64,000 nucleotides of DNA from Flavihumibacter rivuli (GCF_018595685.2 NZ_CP092334.1:2570001-2634000), one strand, 5' to 3'. Counted from the stretch's first letter, positions 27,600-36,250 are shown. Program-made: numbers and translations. The notes: a model not told the origin generated them from the letters alone.

Positions 27600-27722
27600 C
27601 CCATCCGGGGCTACCGAAGGGGCTACCGTGTACCCACAACTATTTATACCCCCATCGGGGTTTCCCGAAGGGGACCCCGATGAACTTCAATACTATTATT
27701 CATCAGGGCCCCTTTCAGGAGC
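27600..27722. repeat. REP-like hairpin cluster 1
   Basis: Family-1 element: a hairpin whose arms are GGGG followed by TTTCC and GGGGACCCC around CGAA (27657-27679), next to a partly decayed copy (CATCAGGGCCCCTTTC) and a variant CCGGGGCTACCGAAGGGGCTACC-like arm at 27604. It opens the 875-bp gene-free stretch 27365-28239. Confidence 0.75.
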
Positions 27723-27877
27723 TAAGATACACTCCCATCTTTCGATACCATTTCCCTGTTTTGAATGAGAAGCAATCTAGCAATAGTAGCCTATTGCACT
27801 GAATAATGGTTGGCGTTTTGAGACCCGGAGGATATCCTTAATTGTAGCATGTCGGAGGATTTTGGTTAGGCACCCCG

Positions 27878-27951
27878 AGCCCCGTAGGGCGCTCTTTATT
27901 TGTATTCAATCACGCTGCTGCCGATACAAATAATCAGCGCCCTACGGGGCT
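27878..27951. repeat. Inverted repeat with 28-bp arms (AGCCCCGTAGGGCGCT type)
   Basis: Arms 27878-27905 and 27924-27951 match at 26 of 28 positions as inverted copies with an 18-nt loop. Both arms combine AGCCCCGTAGGGCGCT with TTATTTGTAT. A third, diverged direct copy of the right arm follows at about 27973-28001 (CTACAAATAAGCAGC, then CCGCTGGGGCTGG). Confidence 0.85.
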
Positions 27952-28074
27952 GGATTACATCACCACTGCGTTGCTACAAATAAGCAGCTCCGCTGGGGCT
28001 GGGTAGCATCACCAACTCGTTTACACATTCGGCAGACCACGCAGTGGTGTTAAGTAAGTAAAAAGATGTAGGTA

Positions 28075-28172
28075 CACGGTAGCACCCGAAGAGGCCCCCG
28101 ATGAATTACCATACAAGCACTCCCATTCTACCCCATCGGGGTCTCCCGAAGGGGACCCCGATGAACCTAGTG
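28075..28172. repeat. REP-like hairpin cluster 2
   Basis: Family-1 element with an intact hairpin at 28138-28159 (arms GGGGTCTCC and GGGGACCCC, loop CGAA) and a decayed one at 28083-28100. The last 68 bp before the Crp/Fnr start hold TACCTTTA (about 28190), a possible -7 box. Confidence 0.8.
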
Positions 28173-28239
28173 ATTCCCTTTCAAATGCTACCTTTACACA
28201 TCATTAGCACTAACAAAGAACCTTATCAAACCCGTCCAC

Positions 28240-28803
28240 ATGCACATCCTGGACACCTTGAACCAAATTCACTCCCTTTGCCCGCAGTCAAACCAATTGC
28301 TCGGAGAACTGGTGCAGGAACAGGAATTACCAAAGGGATATCCGCTACTGCATTTCGGCCAGGTCGACCTGCACCTCCATTATATCGTAAAAGGATCGGG
28401 CAGGGTGTACTACCTGCGCGATGGACAGGATATCACCGACTATATCGCCATAGAAGGACAATTCCTTGGAGGGGTGGAAAGCCTTTTTACCAGGAAGCCC
28501 TCCCATAAGGCCATGGAGATCACGGAAGACTCCATTGTGCAATCCATTGTGTACGATGCATTCGAAAGGCTTTGCCAGCAACACCTCGACATTGCCCAAC
28601 TGGGAAGGAAGATCGCTGTATTCGCCTTCCTGGAATGCCAGCGAAGGATCGAGGATATCCGCTTCCTGCCTGCGGCTGAGCGTTACCGTGAGCTGGAGAA
28701 AAAATATCCCGGTATCTCCAACCGTATCCCCCTGAAACACCTTGCCAGCTACCTGGGCATCACACAGGTTAGCCTGAGCCGTATCCGCAGCGGACAGCAA
28801 TAA
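28240..28803 (+). CDS. Crp/Fnr-family transcriptional regulator
   Basis: 187 aa. Cyclic-nucleotide-binding-like domain at residues 10-120 (YPLLHFGQVDLHLHYIVKGS, then GRVYYLRDGQ) and a C-terminal winged helix with IPLKHLASYLGITQVSLSRI. The PRGE-type phosphate cassette residues for cAMP are not seen, so a different or no ligand is likely, as for most Bacteroidota members. The FAD monooxygenase gene follows on the same strand 96 bp on and may be its target. Confidence 0.87.
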   Translation: MHILDTLNQIHSLCPQSNQLLGELVQEQELPKGYPLLHFGQVDLHLHYIVKGSGRVYYLRDGQDITDYIAIEGQFLGGVESLFTRKPSHKAMEITEDSIVQSIVYDAFERLCQQHLDIAQLGRKIAVFAFLECQRRIEDIRFLPAAERYRELEKKYPGISNRIPLKHLASYLGITQVSLSRIRSGQQ

Positions 28804-28899
28804 AAGCAGGACCATTTTACAAATGTTAATTGTGTTTTTAACTTATGTAAAAAGTCAATTGCCGATCCGACCTGAAATTTGCACCCACAAAATGGATCT

Positions 28900-30042
28900 A
28901 TGACGGAAACCTATACTATTGTCGGAGGCGGGATAGCTGGTCTATGTGCGGCTATCGCGTTAAGGCGGATCGGGTTAGACCCGTTGGTGGTGGAAGCGGC
29001 TCCCGCATTCAAACCTATCGGGGCCGGTCTCACCCTTGCAGCCAACGCCATGCAGGCCCTGCGCCACCTGGGCATTGCCGAACAGGTGAAGGAAAGGGGA
29101 AGGATAATGAACGCCTTCACCATCTATGACGAAAAAGGGAAAGTGATCAAACGGGTGAATACCGATCCACATACCTCCCGTTATGGCATCAGCAATTTCA
29201 ATATCCATCGCGCCGACCTTCACGAAGTGCTTTTCTCTTTCCTGCCCAAAGACAGGGTGCTGACCGGCAAGCGTACGGTTGACCTGCAAGCAACGGATGG
29301 AGGATACAGGCTTCAGTTTGAAGATGGCAGCCAATTGGAAACAACTTACCTGATAGTAGCGGAAGGCATCCATTCACCCATCCGGTCGAAGCTGGTACCC
29401 GACAGCCACCTGCGTTATGCCGGCTATACCTGTTGGAGGGGAATTGCCGATAATAGTCGTTTACAAGTGAATGAAACATCCGAGACCTGGGGAAGCAATG
29501 GACGTTTCGGCATCGTGCCGCTCAATAACCACCAGATCTATTGGTTTGCCACCAAGAACAGCGAGCCGATGAACTTTACCTACCAGCATTATACTATTGA
29601 ACAGCTGATGGAACATTACCAGGACTACCATGCACCAATCCGCGAAGTGCTATCCTCCACCCCGGCCAATGGTATCATTTGGGATGACCTGTATGATCTT
29701 GCTCCGCTGGAGCAATATGCCTTCGGCCATATCCTGCTGATGGGCGATGCAGCGCATGCCACTACCCCCAATATGGGCCAGGGTGCCTGTATGGCCATTG
29801 AAGACGCGGTCGTGTTAGGGGAATGCCTGAAGCAACACAACAACGTTGCCCATGCCTTCAACCAGTTTGAAAAGCAACGCAAGGAACGCACCCAATGGGT
29901 AGTGAAACAATCACGCAGCATCGGTGCCATGGCACAGGTGGAGAATAAATTGTTGGCCGGCTGCCGGGATATGGTTTTCAGGATGATGCCGGATGGGATG
30001 TACAGGAGGCAGCTGGAGAAGGTGTATGAGTTTAAAGTTTGA
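28900..30042 (+). CDS. FAD-dependent monooxygenase (PheA/TfdB-type hydroxylase)
   Basis: 380 aa from the ATG at 28900. The FAD dinucleotide motif is IVGGGIAGLCAAIALRRIGL at the N-terminus, then IGAGLTLAANAMQALRHLGI. The central GIHSPIR and the second FAD motif GDAAHATTPNMGQGACMAIE, near residues 284-303, are those of class A flavin hydroxylases (salicylate/6-hydroxynicotinate/urate type). It would use NAD(P)H and O2 on an aromatic or related substrate that is not identifiable. No signal. Possibly regulated by the Crp/Fnr protein upstream. Confidence 0.9.
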   Translation: MTETYTIVGGGIAGLCAAIALRRIGLDPLVVEAAPAFKPIGAGLTLAANAMQALRHLGIAEQVKERGRIMNAFTIYDEKGKVIKRVNTDPHTSRYGISNFNIHRADLHEVLFSFLPKDRVLTGKRTVDLQATDGGYRLQFEDGSQLETTYLIVAEGIHSPIRSKLVPDSHLRYAGYTCWRGIADNSRLQVNETSETWGSNGRFGIVPLNNHQIYWFATKNSEPMNFTYQHYTIEQLMEHYQDYHAPIREVLSSTPANGIIWDDLYDLAPLEQYAFGHILLMGDAAHATTPNMGQGACMAIEDAVVLGECLKQHNNVAHAFNQFEKQRKERTQWVVKQSRSIGAMAQVENKLLAGCRDMVFRMMPDGMYRRQLEKVYEFKV

Positions 30043-30045
30043 TCC

Positions 30046-30169
30046 GCCTGCGCTGAAGCTACGGCGGACGAAGACCTACCTTCGCTAAAGCTTCGGCGGA
30101 CGAAGACCTGACTAGGCTGAAGCTTCGGTGGACGAAGACCTGCCTACGCTAAAGCTTCGGCAGGCGAAG
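30046..30169 (+). repeat. 32-bp tandem repeat, about 3.8 units
   Basis: Starting at 30052, three full 32-bp units and a 22-bp partial unit follow the monooxygenase stop. Each unit begins GCTGAAGCT or GCTAAAGCT and continues through the core CTTCGGCGGACGAAGAC, where CTTCG and CGAAG can pair as a small hairpin. Units differ by a few bases. Confidence 0.85.
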
Positions 30170-30222
30170 TGTGAAGATGTGACTTTTGCGCAAACCATTG
30201 GGGAGTAGTCCTATTCTTATAA

Positions 30223-30325
30223 CCCCAGCGGGGTCTCCCGAAGGGGACCCCGCTGAATTACGATACAAGCACTCGCCATTGCTTAGCATCAGGGTCCCCT
30301 TCGGGAGACCCTGCTGAGGTTAACG
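30223..30325. repeat. REP-like inverted hairpin pair, copy A
   Basis: Hairpin 1 has arms GGGGTCTCC / GGGGACCCC with loop CGAA. Hairpin 2 has arms CAGGGTCCCC / GGGAGACCCTG with loop TTCG. They are joined by a 45-bp spacer (ATTACGATACAAGCACTCGC onward). Copy B lies 242 bp further right. Confidence 0.9.
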
Positions 30326-30430
30326 ACAATTAATCATTCTGCGCCATTGATTGAATCGATGTGATTAATTTCTGCGCCGCTGTTGTGTGTTATCACCAAC
30401 AGCTCAATAACGAAGGCTATTAACCATGCT

Positions 30431-30450
30431 ATTCTATTCTATTCTATTCT
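30431..30450 (+). repeat. (ATTCT)4 simple repeat
   Basis: Four perfect ATTCT units in the gap before REP copy B; not in a gene. Confidence 0.85.
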
Positions 30451-30464
30451 ATAGAATTCTCTCA

Positions 30465-30566
30465 CCCCAGCGGGGTCTCCCGAAGGGGACCCCGATGAAT
30501 TACGATACAAGCACTCGCCATTGCTTAGCATCAGGGTCCCCTTCGGGAGACCCTGCTGAGGTAAAC
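30465..30566. repeat. REP-like inverted hairpin pair, copy B
   Basis: Same as copy A at 30223-30325, differing at one base inside the first hairpin region (CCCCGATG against CCCCGCTG). The 30043-30680 gap otherwise holds only the tandem repeats, a CTTTGC-type fragment at about 30580-30625 and the leader of the next gene. Confidence 0.9.
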
Positions 30567-30680
30567 CAAACCATCCTTTGCTCTCTTTGCACCGTCTCTG
30601 GCCCTTTGCGTTATCTCGTCCTTCCCATCGCAACGAATACAAAGAATCCCTATTTTAGGTAATTCATTAACCAACTAACC

Positions 30681-31409
30681 ATGCGATTACTAACCATCCT
30701 GCTGCTTACCCTCTTTTTGCAAACTGCCCATGCCCAGGACACCACCTACCTGGATATAAATGGCGAAAAAGTAATTCCCCCTAAACCCTATCACTGGAAA
30801 AAGGTAACCAAACGCTCCGCCTCCAATCCCAAAGAAGCAGAGGTATTCTACTATATCCAGAACGGCGAGTTGGAACGGAAGTTCTTTTATGAGAACCTGG
30901 ACAGCAATATCCTCGGCGGAAAGTACCTCCAATATTATCCGGGTGGCCAGATCTATATGGAGCAGGACATCCGCCATAACCAAGTGGAAGGCAACTTCAT
31001 AGTTTACTATAAAAACGGTAAGGTCCGCCGGAGCGAGTCCTACAAAAACGGAAAGATGATCACCGGTACCTGCTACGACAGTACAGGAAAGGAGATCGCC
31101 TACTTCCCCCATGAAACCCTCCCCTCCTTCCCCGGCGGCAACAGCGCGTTGGCAGCTTTCCTGGGCCGGGAATTAAAGTACCCCAACAACGCAAGAAGGG
31201 CAGGCATAGAAGAAAGGATACTGGTAAGGTTCGAAGTGGACAAAGAAGGCAATATCAAAAATCCCCGGATCTACAAAGGCGTCGATCCCGAGCTCAGCGC
31301 CGAAGCCCTGAGGGTCGTAAACAAAATGCCCCAATGGATACCGGGTCAACAGGATGGACAACCGAAGATCGTTACCTACCAGTTACCAGTTGTATTTAAA
31401 CTGCAGTAA
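30681..31409 (+). CDS. MORN/YwqK-like repeat protein with TonB C-terminal domain
   Basis: 242 aa with a signal peptide (LLTILLLTLFLQTAHAQ). Residues about 60-135 contain YwqK/MORN-type repeats (GKYLQYYPGGQIYMEQDIRH, VEGNFIVYYKNGKVRRSESY). Residues 150-242 are a TonB C-terminal domain (FPGGNSALAAFLGRELKYPN, VRFEVDKEGNIKNPRIYKG, MPQWIPGQQDGQP). Proteins of this build are frequent in Bacteroidota, where they are named energy transducer TonB, but this one has a cleavable signal and no membrane helix, so it may act as a soluble periplasmic partner. Function inferred only. Confidence 0.85.
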   Translation: MRLLTILLLTLFLQTAHAQDTTYLDINGEKVIPPKPYHWKKVTKRSASNPKEAEVFYYIQNGELERKFFYENLDSNILGGKYLQYYPGGQIYMEQDIRHNQVEGNFIVYYKNGKVRRSESYKNGKMITGTCYDSTGKEIAYFPHETLPSFPGGNSALAAFLGRELKYPNNARRAGIEERILVRFEVDKEGNIKNPRIYKGVDPELSAEALRVVNKMPQWIPGQQDGQPKIVTYQLPVVFKLQ

Positions 31410-31442
31410 AAATTTATTGGGAATAATTGTATAAATAAACCC

Positions 31443-31490
31443 CACCGCCTTCGTGCCCCTTCGTGTCTTCGCGCCTTCGTGGCCCAAAAA
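31443..31490. repeat. Family-2 intergenic repeat (CCTTCGTGGC type)
   Basis: Four imperfect CTTCGTGCC-like units at the convergent end of the TonB-domain gene and the SMI1 gene. Confidence 0.7.
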
Positions 31491-31528
31491 ACATGTCACT
31501 CTCTCGCTACCCAACAGGGGATTAGCCA

Positions 31529-32458
31529 TTAACGAAGCTCCTTCAACGCTTCATGGGGGTGCATGCTCCCCTCCCTGAGCTTGCTACCGGGTCGCTGCAG
31601 TTCGGCTATCACCTTATCCAACAAGCCATCCAGGCTATTGGCATAGACCACCATGTCCTCCTCATCCCTGCCGAAATTGATGACCTGTCCCTTGACCCCT
31701 TCCTTATCAGGGTCAAGGTCTATCCCAATATAACTGCCCCCTCCATCGGAAAACAGCGGCAACCATTTGTGGTGAAAATATTTCATGCGGATGGCATTGG
31801 CCGGTGTGGAGCTAAAAGGGATATCCTTGTCGAAATCATAAAAGGAGCGCTGCAGTTCAAAAGAGCCATCGGCATAGACTACAAAATGCAACTCGTCCCA
31901 GTTATAGGTTTCCCTTTCCAGGGCATGAAGCGCACCAACCAGATCGAGGATGGGCTCGCCTTTTTTGGAATCAACATTCAGGATCTCCCGTTGGTTGTCG
32001 GCCGTCTTTTCGGATCTATAGAGATAAGGTCCACCCCAACTATTTACACCACAGGTAACGGCGAACTTATACCAGCGCTTGCCCAAGCCCAGGAAACCCG
32101 GTTTAGGAGCCAGTTTGAACCAGGCATCAGCGATCTGCCTGGCCAAGTCCTCCGAACGGGCAGCATCAGCCACAAAAGGATTTTCGGGCTTGATCATGGA
32201 ACGACTTATTTCCAGTTCCTGGATAATTTCAGCGGAAGTACAGAACCTATCCTGTAAGAAAAGTCCCGGACCATTATCCTTCTCCCCATTAGCAAAAGCA
32301 TAGAGCTGTTTCACTGCTTCAGGCAGTGGTTCTCCCAACAGCGCTTCAATGGCCCTGACCTCCATCTCCGTGATCGGGTCATGCAAAACAGACTGGAACT
32401 CCTCCGGCTGAATTCCCTGCAGGGAAAGCAGGTGCTGAAACTTGGTTACGATATCCAT
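31529..32458 (-). CDS. SMI1/KNR4 (SUKH)-family protein
   Basis: 309 aa from the ATG at 32458. An N-terminal SMI1/KNR4 domain: ITEMEVRAIEALLGEPLPEA, then VKQLYAFANGEKDNGPGLF and later WYKFAVTCGVNSWGGPYLY. No signal or membrane helix. SUKH domains often act as immunity proteins of polymorphic toxins or as cell-wall-linked regulators; no toxin gene lies next to it, so the role is open. Downstream is the stress- or NTF2-like lipoprotein gene's opposite side; both genes read leftwards with a family-2 repeat between them. Confidence 0.82.
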   Translation of the reverse strand: MDIVTKFQHLLSLQGIQPEEFQSVLHDPITEMEVRAIEALLGEPLPEAVKQLYAFANGEKDNGPGLFLQDRFCTSAEIIQELEISRSMIKPENPFVADAARSEDLARQIADAWFKLAPKPGFLGLGKRWYKFAVTCGVNSWGGPYLYRSEKTADNQREILNVDSKKGEPILDLVGALHALERETYNWDELHFVVYADGSFELQRSFYDFDKDIPFSSTPANAIRMKYFHHKWLPLFSDGGGSYIGIDLDPDKEGVKGQVINFGRDEEDMVVYANSLDGLLDKVIAELQRPGSKLREGSMHPHEALKELR

Positions 32459-32477
32459 AAGCAATTACAATAAATAT

Positions 32478-32531
32478 GGCCTTAACGCCTTCGTGTTACT
32501 TCGTGGCTTCGAGGCTTCGTGGCCCCAAGCC
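32478..32531. repeat. Family-2 intergenic repeat
   Basis: Repeated CGCCTTCGTG, ACTTCGTGGCTTCG and GGCTTCGTGGC units fill the 78-bp gap between the NTF2-like gene stop and the SMI1 gene start. It therefore lies between two same-strand genes, not only at convergent ends. Confidence 0.7.
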
Positions 32532-32536
32532 ACACA

Positions 32537-33055
32537 TCACTTCCCCCAAGCCTTCACCAGCGAATCCTCGATTGGCGCTTTCATCGGAATGATGGAATCC
32601 AGTATCGTGTTCGGTGCCGTGATGGACAACACATATTGCTGCACCTTCCACTCATTTCCCACCTTCACCATCACCCCTGATCCCCTGCAGATCTTCATCT
32701 GGGTAGACAACAATTCATCAAACCAGGCCATATCGGGATGCTTCCCGAAATAGATATTGCGCTTAATGGCCGTAAAACTCCAGGCCTTTCCCTTATCGAA
32801 AATGGGTTTGGACCATGCCATGAAAGCCGCCTTATCCCAGTTCTCCGTAGCATCCGTTCCGTTGAAGGTGGCATTATCGGTATAGAAACCAAAATACCGG
32901 TCATAATCGGCGCGTGCCGCAGCCACATTGAAAGAGTCCAGAGTAGCGGCAATCAGCGCTTTCTCTATATCCTTATCAAAGGAGGTGGAAGGATCATTTG
33001 TTTCCTGGCAACCGAAGGCCGAATACATACAAAGAAGAATCAATAAATATCTCAT
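32537..33055 (-). CDS. SnoaL/NTF2-like lipoprotein
   Basis: 172 aa from the ATG at 33055. Lipoprotein signal (LLILLCMYSAFGCQE, Cys about residue 16). The rest is an NTF2-like cone (DUF4440/SnoaL_3 type): AAARADYDRYFGFYTDNATF, NWDKAAFMAWSKPIFDKGKA, GVMVKVGNEWKVQQYVLS. In other bacteria such domains bind small ligands or act in enzymes; no catalytic set can be named. The start is chosen for the lipobox; a longer N-terminus from 33073 lacks one. Confidence 0.83.
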   Translation of the reverse strand: MRYLLILLCMYSAFGCQETNDPSTSFDKDIEKALIAATLDSFNVAAARADYDRYFGFYTDNATFNGTDATENWDKAAFMAWSKPIFDKGKAWSFTAIKRNIYFGKHPDMAWFDELLSTQMKICRGSGVMVKVGNEWKVQQYVLSITAPNTILDSIIPMKAPIEDSLVKAWGK

Positions 33056-33263
33056 AAGTCTCAATATAGTCAATTCAGGGGACCCATAAAAAATTCAACA
33101 GGCCTATTGATGCAGCAATTCTTAAGGCAAGATTGCACAAGGGAAATAAGCTATTGACCTTCATTAAGATTTAGGAATCTAGTACCACAAAAGAAAAACC
33201 AAGACTCATCTTATAAAAACAGGCATTCAGCAAAGTTTGCCCTGGGAAGGATCAACGACCCGA

Positions 33264-33271
33264 TAGTTTTG
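33264..33271 (+). promoter_or_regulatory. Putative -7 box of the LytS/LytR operon
   Basis: TAGTTTTG, exact TAnnTTTG, ending 5 nt before the ATG at 33277, which implies a leaderless message. A TTTG at 33236-33239 is a possible -33 element but about 3 bp further away than usual. Confidence 0.4.
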
Positions 33272-33276
33272 CGTAA

Positions 33277-34350
33277 ATGGGCAAGCAGTTCAACATAGCC
33301 AGGAAGGAATGCCGGCAAGCGAACAAAACTCGCCAATCTGCACCATACTTTCTATGCATAAGCCTGGCCATCCTGTTTGCCATGGCCTTAACCTATACCA
33401 ACCATGGTGGTATTGATCAATCGGTCATGAGCCTTAATTCCGGAGCAGAAATTGTCCTGACTATGCTCCAGTTGTTCTTTTTGATCAAAACAAATCCATT
33501 TATCATTGAAAAAGTAGTCAAAGGAAGCAGAAGCAGTTTGAGTCCTGGTTACCTAATGGTATTGGAAACCACAATAACCATCATTTATAGTTTCCTATCC
33601 TTATGGATCTTCAGGATCACCATTAACCACCTGCCTGTCGGGGAGGCCCTCCATGAGCAATTTCGTAGCGGAAGCGGAAGGAACCAGGTTCTTGTAATGC
33701 TTTACGCCATCCTTAGCCAATGGATCAAGACATTTGAATCGATCCTTGCTAACCTCAGGAAGCAAAGGATGGAACTATCCTTGCTGCAAACCCATTACAC
33801 TTCAGCACAGTTTGAAACAGTAAAGAGTGATCTGAATCCAAACTTCCTATACAGTTGCCTCGACGCTTTAAAAAACATTATCAATACTGAAGCCCAAAAT
33901 GCGGACAAATTCATTACCCGGCTTTCAAAAACCTATCGCTACTTCCTTGATCAAAGATCCAAGCACCGTGTTCCTTTAGCCAACGAAATCCAATTCATGG
34001 AAAATTACCTTCACCTTGTCAATGTTCAACATCACCAGGCCATCAAACTATCCATACAAGTCAACAAGTATGGGAATTCGACGCTAATTACCCATACCGG
34101 TAAGATCCTGATGGACTATATCCTTGACTCCTGCCATTACTCAACTAAAGAACCACTGTATATCCGGGTAAGCAACAAGGCCAACCAAATCACTATTGCG
34201 TATAAATCAACAAAAGGCTACCAGGCATCCACTATGAGTAATGCCCAAATGCAGGAACTGATTACAATCTACAAGAACCAAAACCAGGATATAAGCCTTA
34301 TCGATCCACAGGATGAGCATCTTCCCAAACAAATTGTAATCCATACCTGA
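33277..34350 (+). CDS. LytS-like sensor pseudokinase (phospho-His replaced by Asn)
   Basis: 357 aa. Four predicted membrane helices in residues 25-150 (LCISLAILFAMALTY and further). The His_kinase domain follows the pattern of the LytS family, but the acceptor motif reads LNPNFLYSCLDAL with Asn at residue 189 in place of His. The kinase ATP-binding N box is also gone: the expected LVENAIKHN region reads LMDYILDSCHYSTKEPLY, and no GxGL glycine box follows. It therefore looks unable to autophosphorylate. It lies 3 bp ahead of an intact kinase of equal length and the two proteins probably form a heteromer. A recent duplicate with lost activity is the alternative. Confidence 0.82.
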   Translation: MGKQFNIARKECRQANKTRQSAPYFLCISLAILFAMALTYTNHGGIDQSVMSLNSGAEIVLTMLQLFFLIKTNPFIIEKVVKGSRSSLSPGYLMVLETTITIIYSFLSLWIFRITINHLPVGEALHEQFRSGSGRNQVLVMLYAILSQWIKTFESILANLRKQRMELSLLQTHYTSAQFETVKSDLNPNFLYSCLDALKNIINTEAQNADKFITRLSKTYRYFLDQRSKHRVPLANEIQFMENYLHLVNVQHHQAIKLSIQVNKYGNSTLITHTGKILMDYILDSCHYSTKEPLYIRVSNKANQITIAYKSTKGYQASTMSNAQMQELITIYKNQNQDISLIDPQDEHLPKQIVIHT

Positions 34351-34353
34351 CCT

Positions 34354-35427
34354 ATGAATATTGACCATCCAATATATGAAAGGCATAGCCTCCTGAAGAC
34401 CTATATCGCGACTATCCTGGTCATGAGTATTACGGTAACCATAGCTATTTCCATCCTGAATGATGTATACGCTCAGGCAGGCATACTGGCCATAATAATC
34501 CATGCCCTTCTAAACTCCGCTATTACCGCTACATTACTGGCCATTGAATCGGTAATAATCTATATGACCATCAGGCATACCAGGAAACTGTTGCCCCTTT
34601 CCTTACCTGACTGGTTTGTAATCCTGGCAGAGATTCTATTAAGCACGGCATTAACACTGATCCTCCTGTGGGGCGTATTTCATTTGTCAATCAATGCTCC
34701 CGGCACCCATCCAACTACATCAACAGCTAATATTGGGTTGCGGATATTCCTCACTTATAATCTATCCGGCATGTTGACCCTGTACTTCATCCAATCAGCC
34801 ATGAATGCTTACGCATCATCTGCAGACCATGAAAGGAAGTTACAGGAATGGGAGTTAGCCTATCATAATGTAAAGCTTCAAGCTCTTCAAAACCAAATAA
34901 ACCCGCACTTCCTGTTCAACAGTTTCAATGTGCTTAGTACACTGGTAGGGGTGGACAAACCAAAATCCTTATCATTCATTGACCACCTGAAGCAAACCTT
35001 CCAATACATTCTTGGGATGCAGGATAAGCAACTGGTTTCCCTCAGTACGGAGCTCAGCTTCCTGAGGAAATATTTCTTCCTGCTACAAATACGATTTGAT
35101 AAAAAAGTAAAACTATCCATAGCAGCAACCGTCAATTGGGAGGAATGGCAGATCCCTCCCCTTACATTACAGATACTGGTAGAGAACGCTGTCAAGCACA
35201 ACAGGATGTCTGCAGCTTGCCCCCTGGTCATCGAAATCAAAACCAACGGGAACCGTCTACTGGTGATCAACAATCTTGATAAAAGAGAAACGGAAACTGC
35301 ATCGGCTGGCATTGGTCTTAACAACATAATCAACAGGTATCAGCTTTTCACTAAGGAGGAGGTATCCATTTACCAGGACGCCAGGATGTTTGAAGTATCA
35401 ATTCCTTTATTAAAAACAGGGATATGA
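34354..35427 (+). CDS. LytS-family sensor histidine kinase
   Basis: 357 aa. About four membrane helices in residues 15-150, then a coiled linker and a His_kinase domain: acceptor H185 in QINPHFLFNSFNVLS, YRYILGMQDKQLVSLSTELS-like spacing, N box ILVENAVKHNRM and glycine box SAGIGLNNIINRY. All catalytic motifs are present, in contrast to the preceding gene product. Its last codons overlap the response-regulator ATG (ATGA), so the pair is translationally coupled. The signal is unknown. Confidence 0.93.
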   Translation: MNIDHPIYERHSLLKTYIATILVMSITVTIAISILNDVYAQAGILAIIIHALLNSAITATLLAIESVIIYMTIRHTRKLLPLSLPDWFVILAEILLSTALTLILLWGVFHLSINAPGTHPTTSTANIGLRIFLTYNLSGMLTLYFIQSAMNAYASSADHERKLQEWELAYHNVKLQALQNQINPHFLFNSFNVLSTLVGVDKPKSLSFIDHLKQTFQYILGMQDKQLVSLSTELSFLRKYFFLLQIRFDKKVKLSIAATVNWEEWQIPPLTLQILVENAVKHNRMSAACPLVIEIKTNGNRLLVINNLDKRETETASAGIGLNNIINRYQLFTKEEVSIYQDARMFEVSIPLLKTGI

Positions 35428-36176
35428 ATGTTCTGATCATAGAAGATGAAAAGTTAAGCGCCCAAAAACTTGGGCATATGTTAACCGCATATGATCATCA
35501 GATCAATATCGTGGCGGTCATCCCTTCGGCAAAAAAAGCGATTCAATTCTTATCAACCCAACCGGCACCGGACCTCTTGTTCATGGATGTTGAACTGGAG
35601 GATGATAACTGCTTTACCATCTTCCAATCAATATCTATCGATATACCTGTGATCTTTACAACTGCTTACCATTCCTATATGATGCATGCCTTCAAGGTCA
35701 ATAGCATTGACTACTTATTGAAGCCTATAGATGAGGATGAGTTAATCGCCGCCTTGAATAAATTCAAGAGGACCAGCAAGCCTATAATCGATCTCAGGAA
35801 AATTGCAGATAGGTTGGCGGAAAGGGAATCCAAACGATATAGGGATCGCTTCATGGTCAATGCCGGGTCGAGGCTGAAGACAATTGAACAACACCAGGTC
35901 AGTTATTTTTACTATCGGGATTATACCACATTCCTGGTCATGAACAACCATCAGCAATACCCGGTGGAATACAGTTTAGACCGGCTATGTACCCAACTCG
36001 ATCCTGGCCTTTTCTTCCGCATCAACAGGAAGATGATTATATCCCATCAATCCATCGCTACTATACTCGTTTTACCCAAAGGAAGGATAAAGCTCGAACT
36101 CATTCCGGCACACAATGAAGAGGTCCTGGTGAGTCTTGACAGGATAACCCCATTCAAAGAATGGCTGGGGAAATAA
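35424..36176 (+). CDS. LytR/AlgR-family response regulator
   Basis: 250 aa. Receiver domain residues 3-115: acidic pocket E7-D8, phospho-acceptor D55 in LLFMDVEL, T79/T80 and K100 in DYLLKPID. LytTR DNA-binding domain residues about 145-250: FMVNAGSRLKTIEQHQVSYF, LDRLCTQLDPGLFFRINRKM (the conserved FxRxHRS-like element), ending FKEWLGK. It is the output of the two sensors encoded just upstream. Its target cannot be assigned; the 11-bp repeats at 40408-40458 are one candidate site, by inference only. Confidence 0.94.
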   Translation: MNVLIIEDEKLSAQKLGHMLTAYDHQINIVAVIPSAKKAIQFLSTQPAPDLLFMDVELEDDNCFTIFQSISIDIPVIFTTAYHSYMMHAFKVNSIDYLLKPIDEDELIAALNKFKRTSKPIIDLRKIADRLAERESKRYRDRFMVNAGSRLKTIEQHQVSYFYYRDYTTFLVMNNHQQYPVEYSLDRLCTQLDPGLFFRINRKMIISHQSIATILVLPKGRIKLELIPAHNEEVLVSLDRITPFKEWLGK

Positions 36177-36250
36177 CAAGTGATCGCCGATCATCCATAG
36201 GTGGATTGTCCGTTGAAGCAAGCTTTTCAATGATTCCGTCCTAACTGGCC

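Noticed and set aside
30046..30169. Possible CRISPR array
   Set aside because: The units are directly adjacent with no spacers, and no cas genes are in the window.
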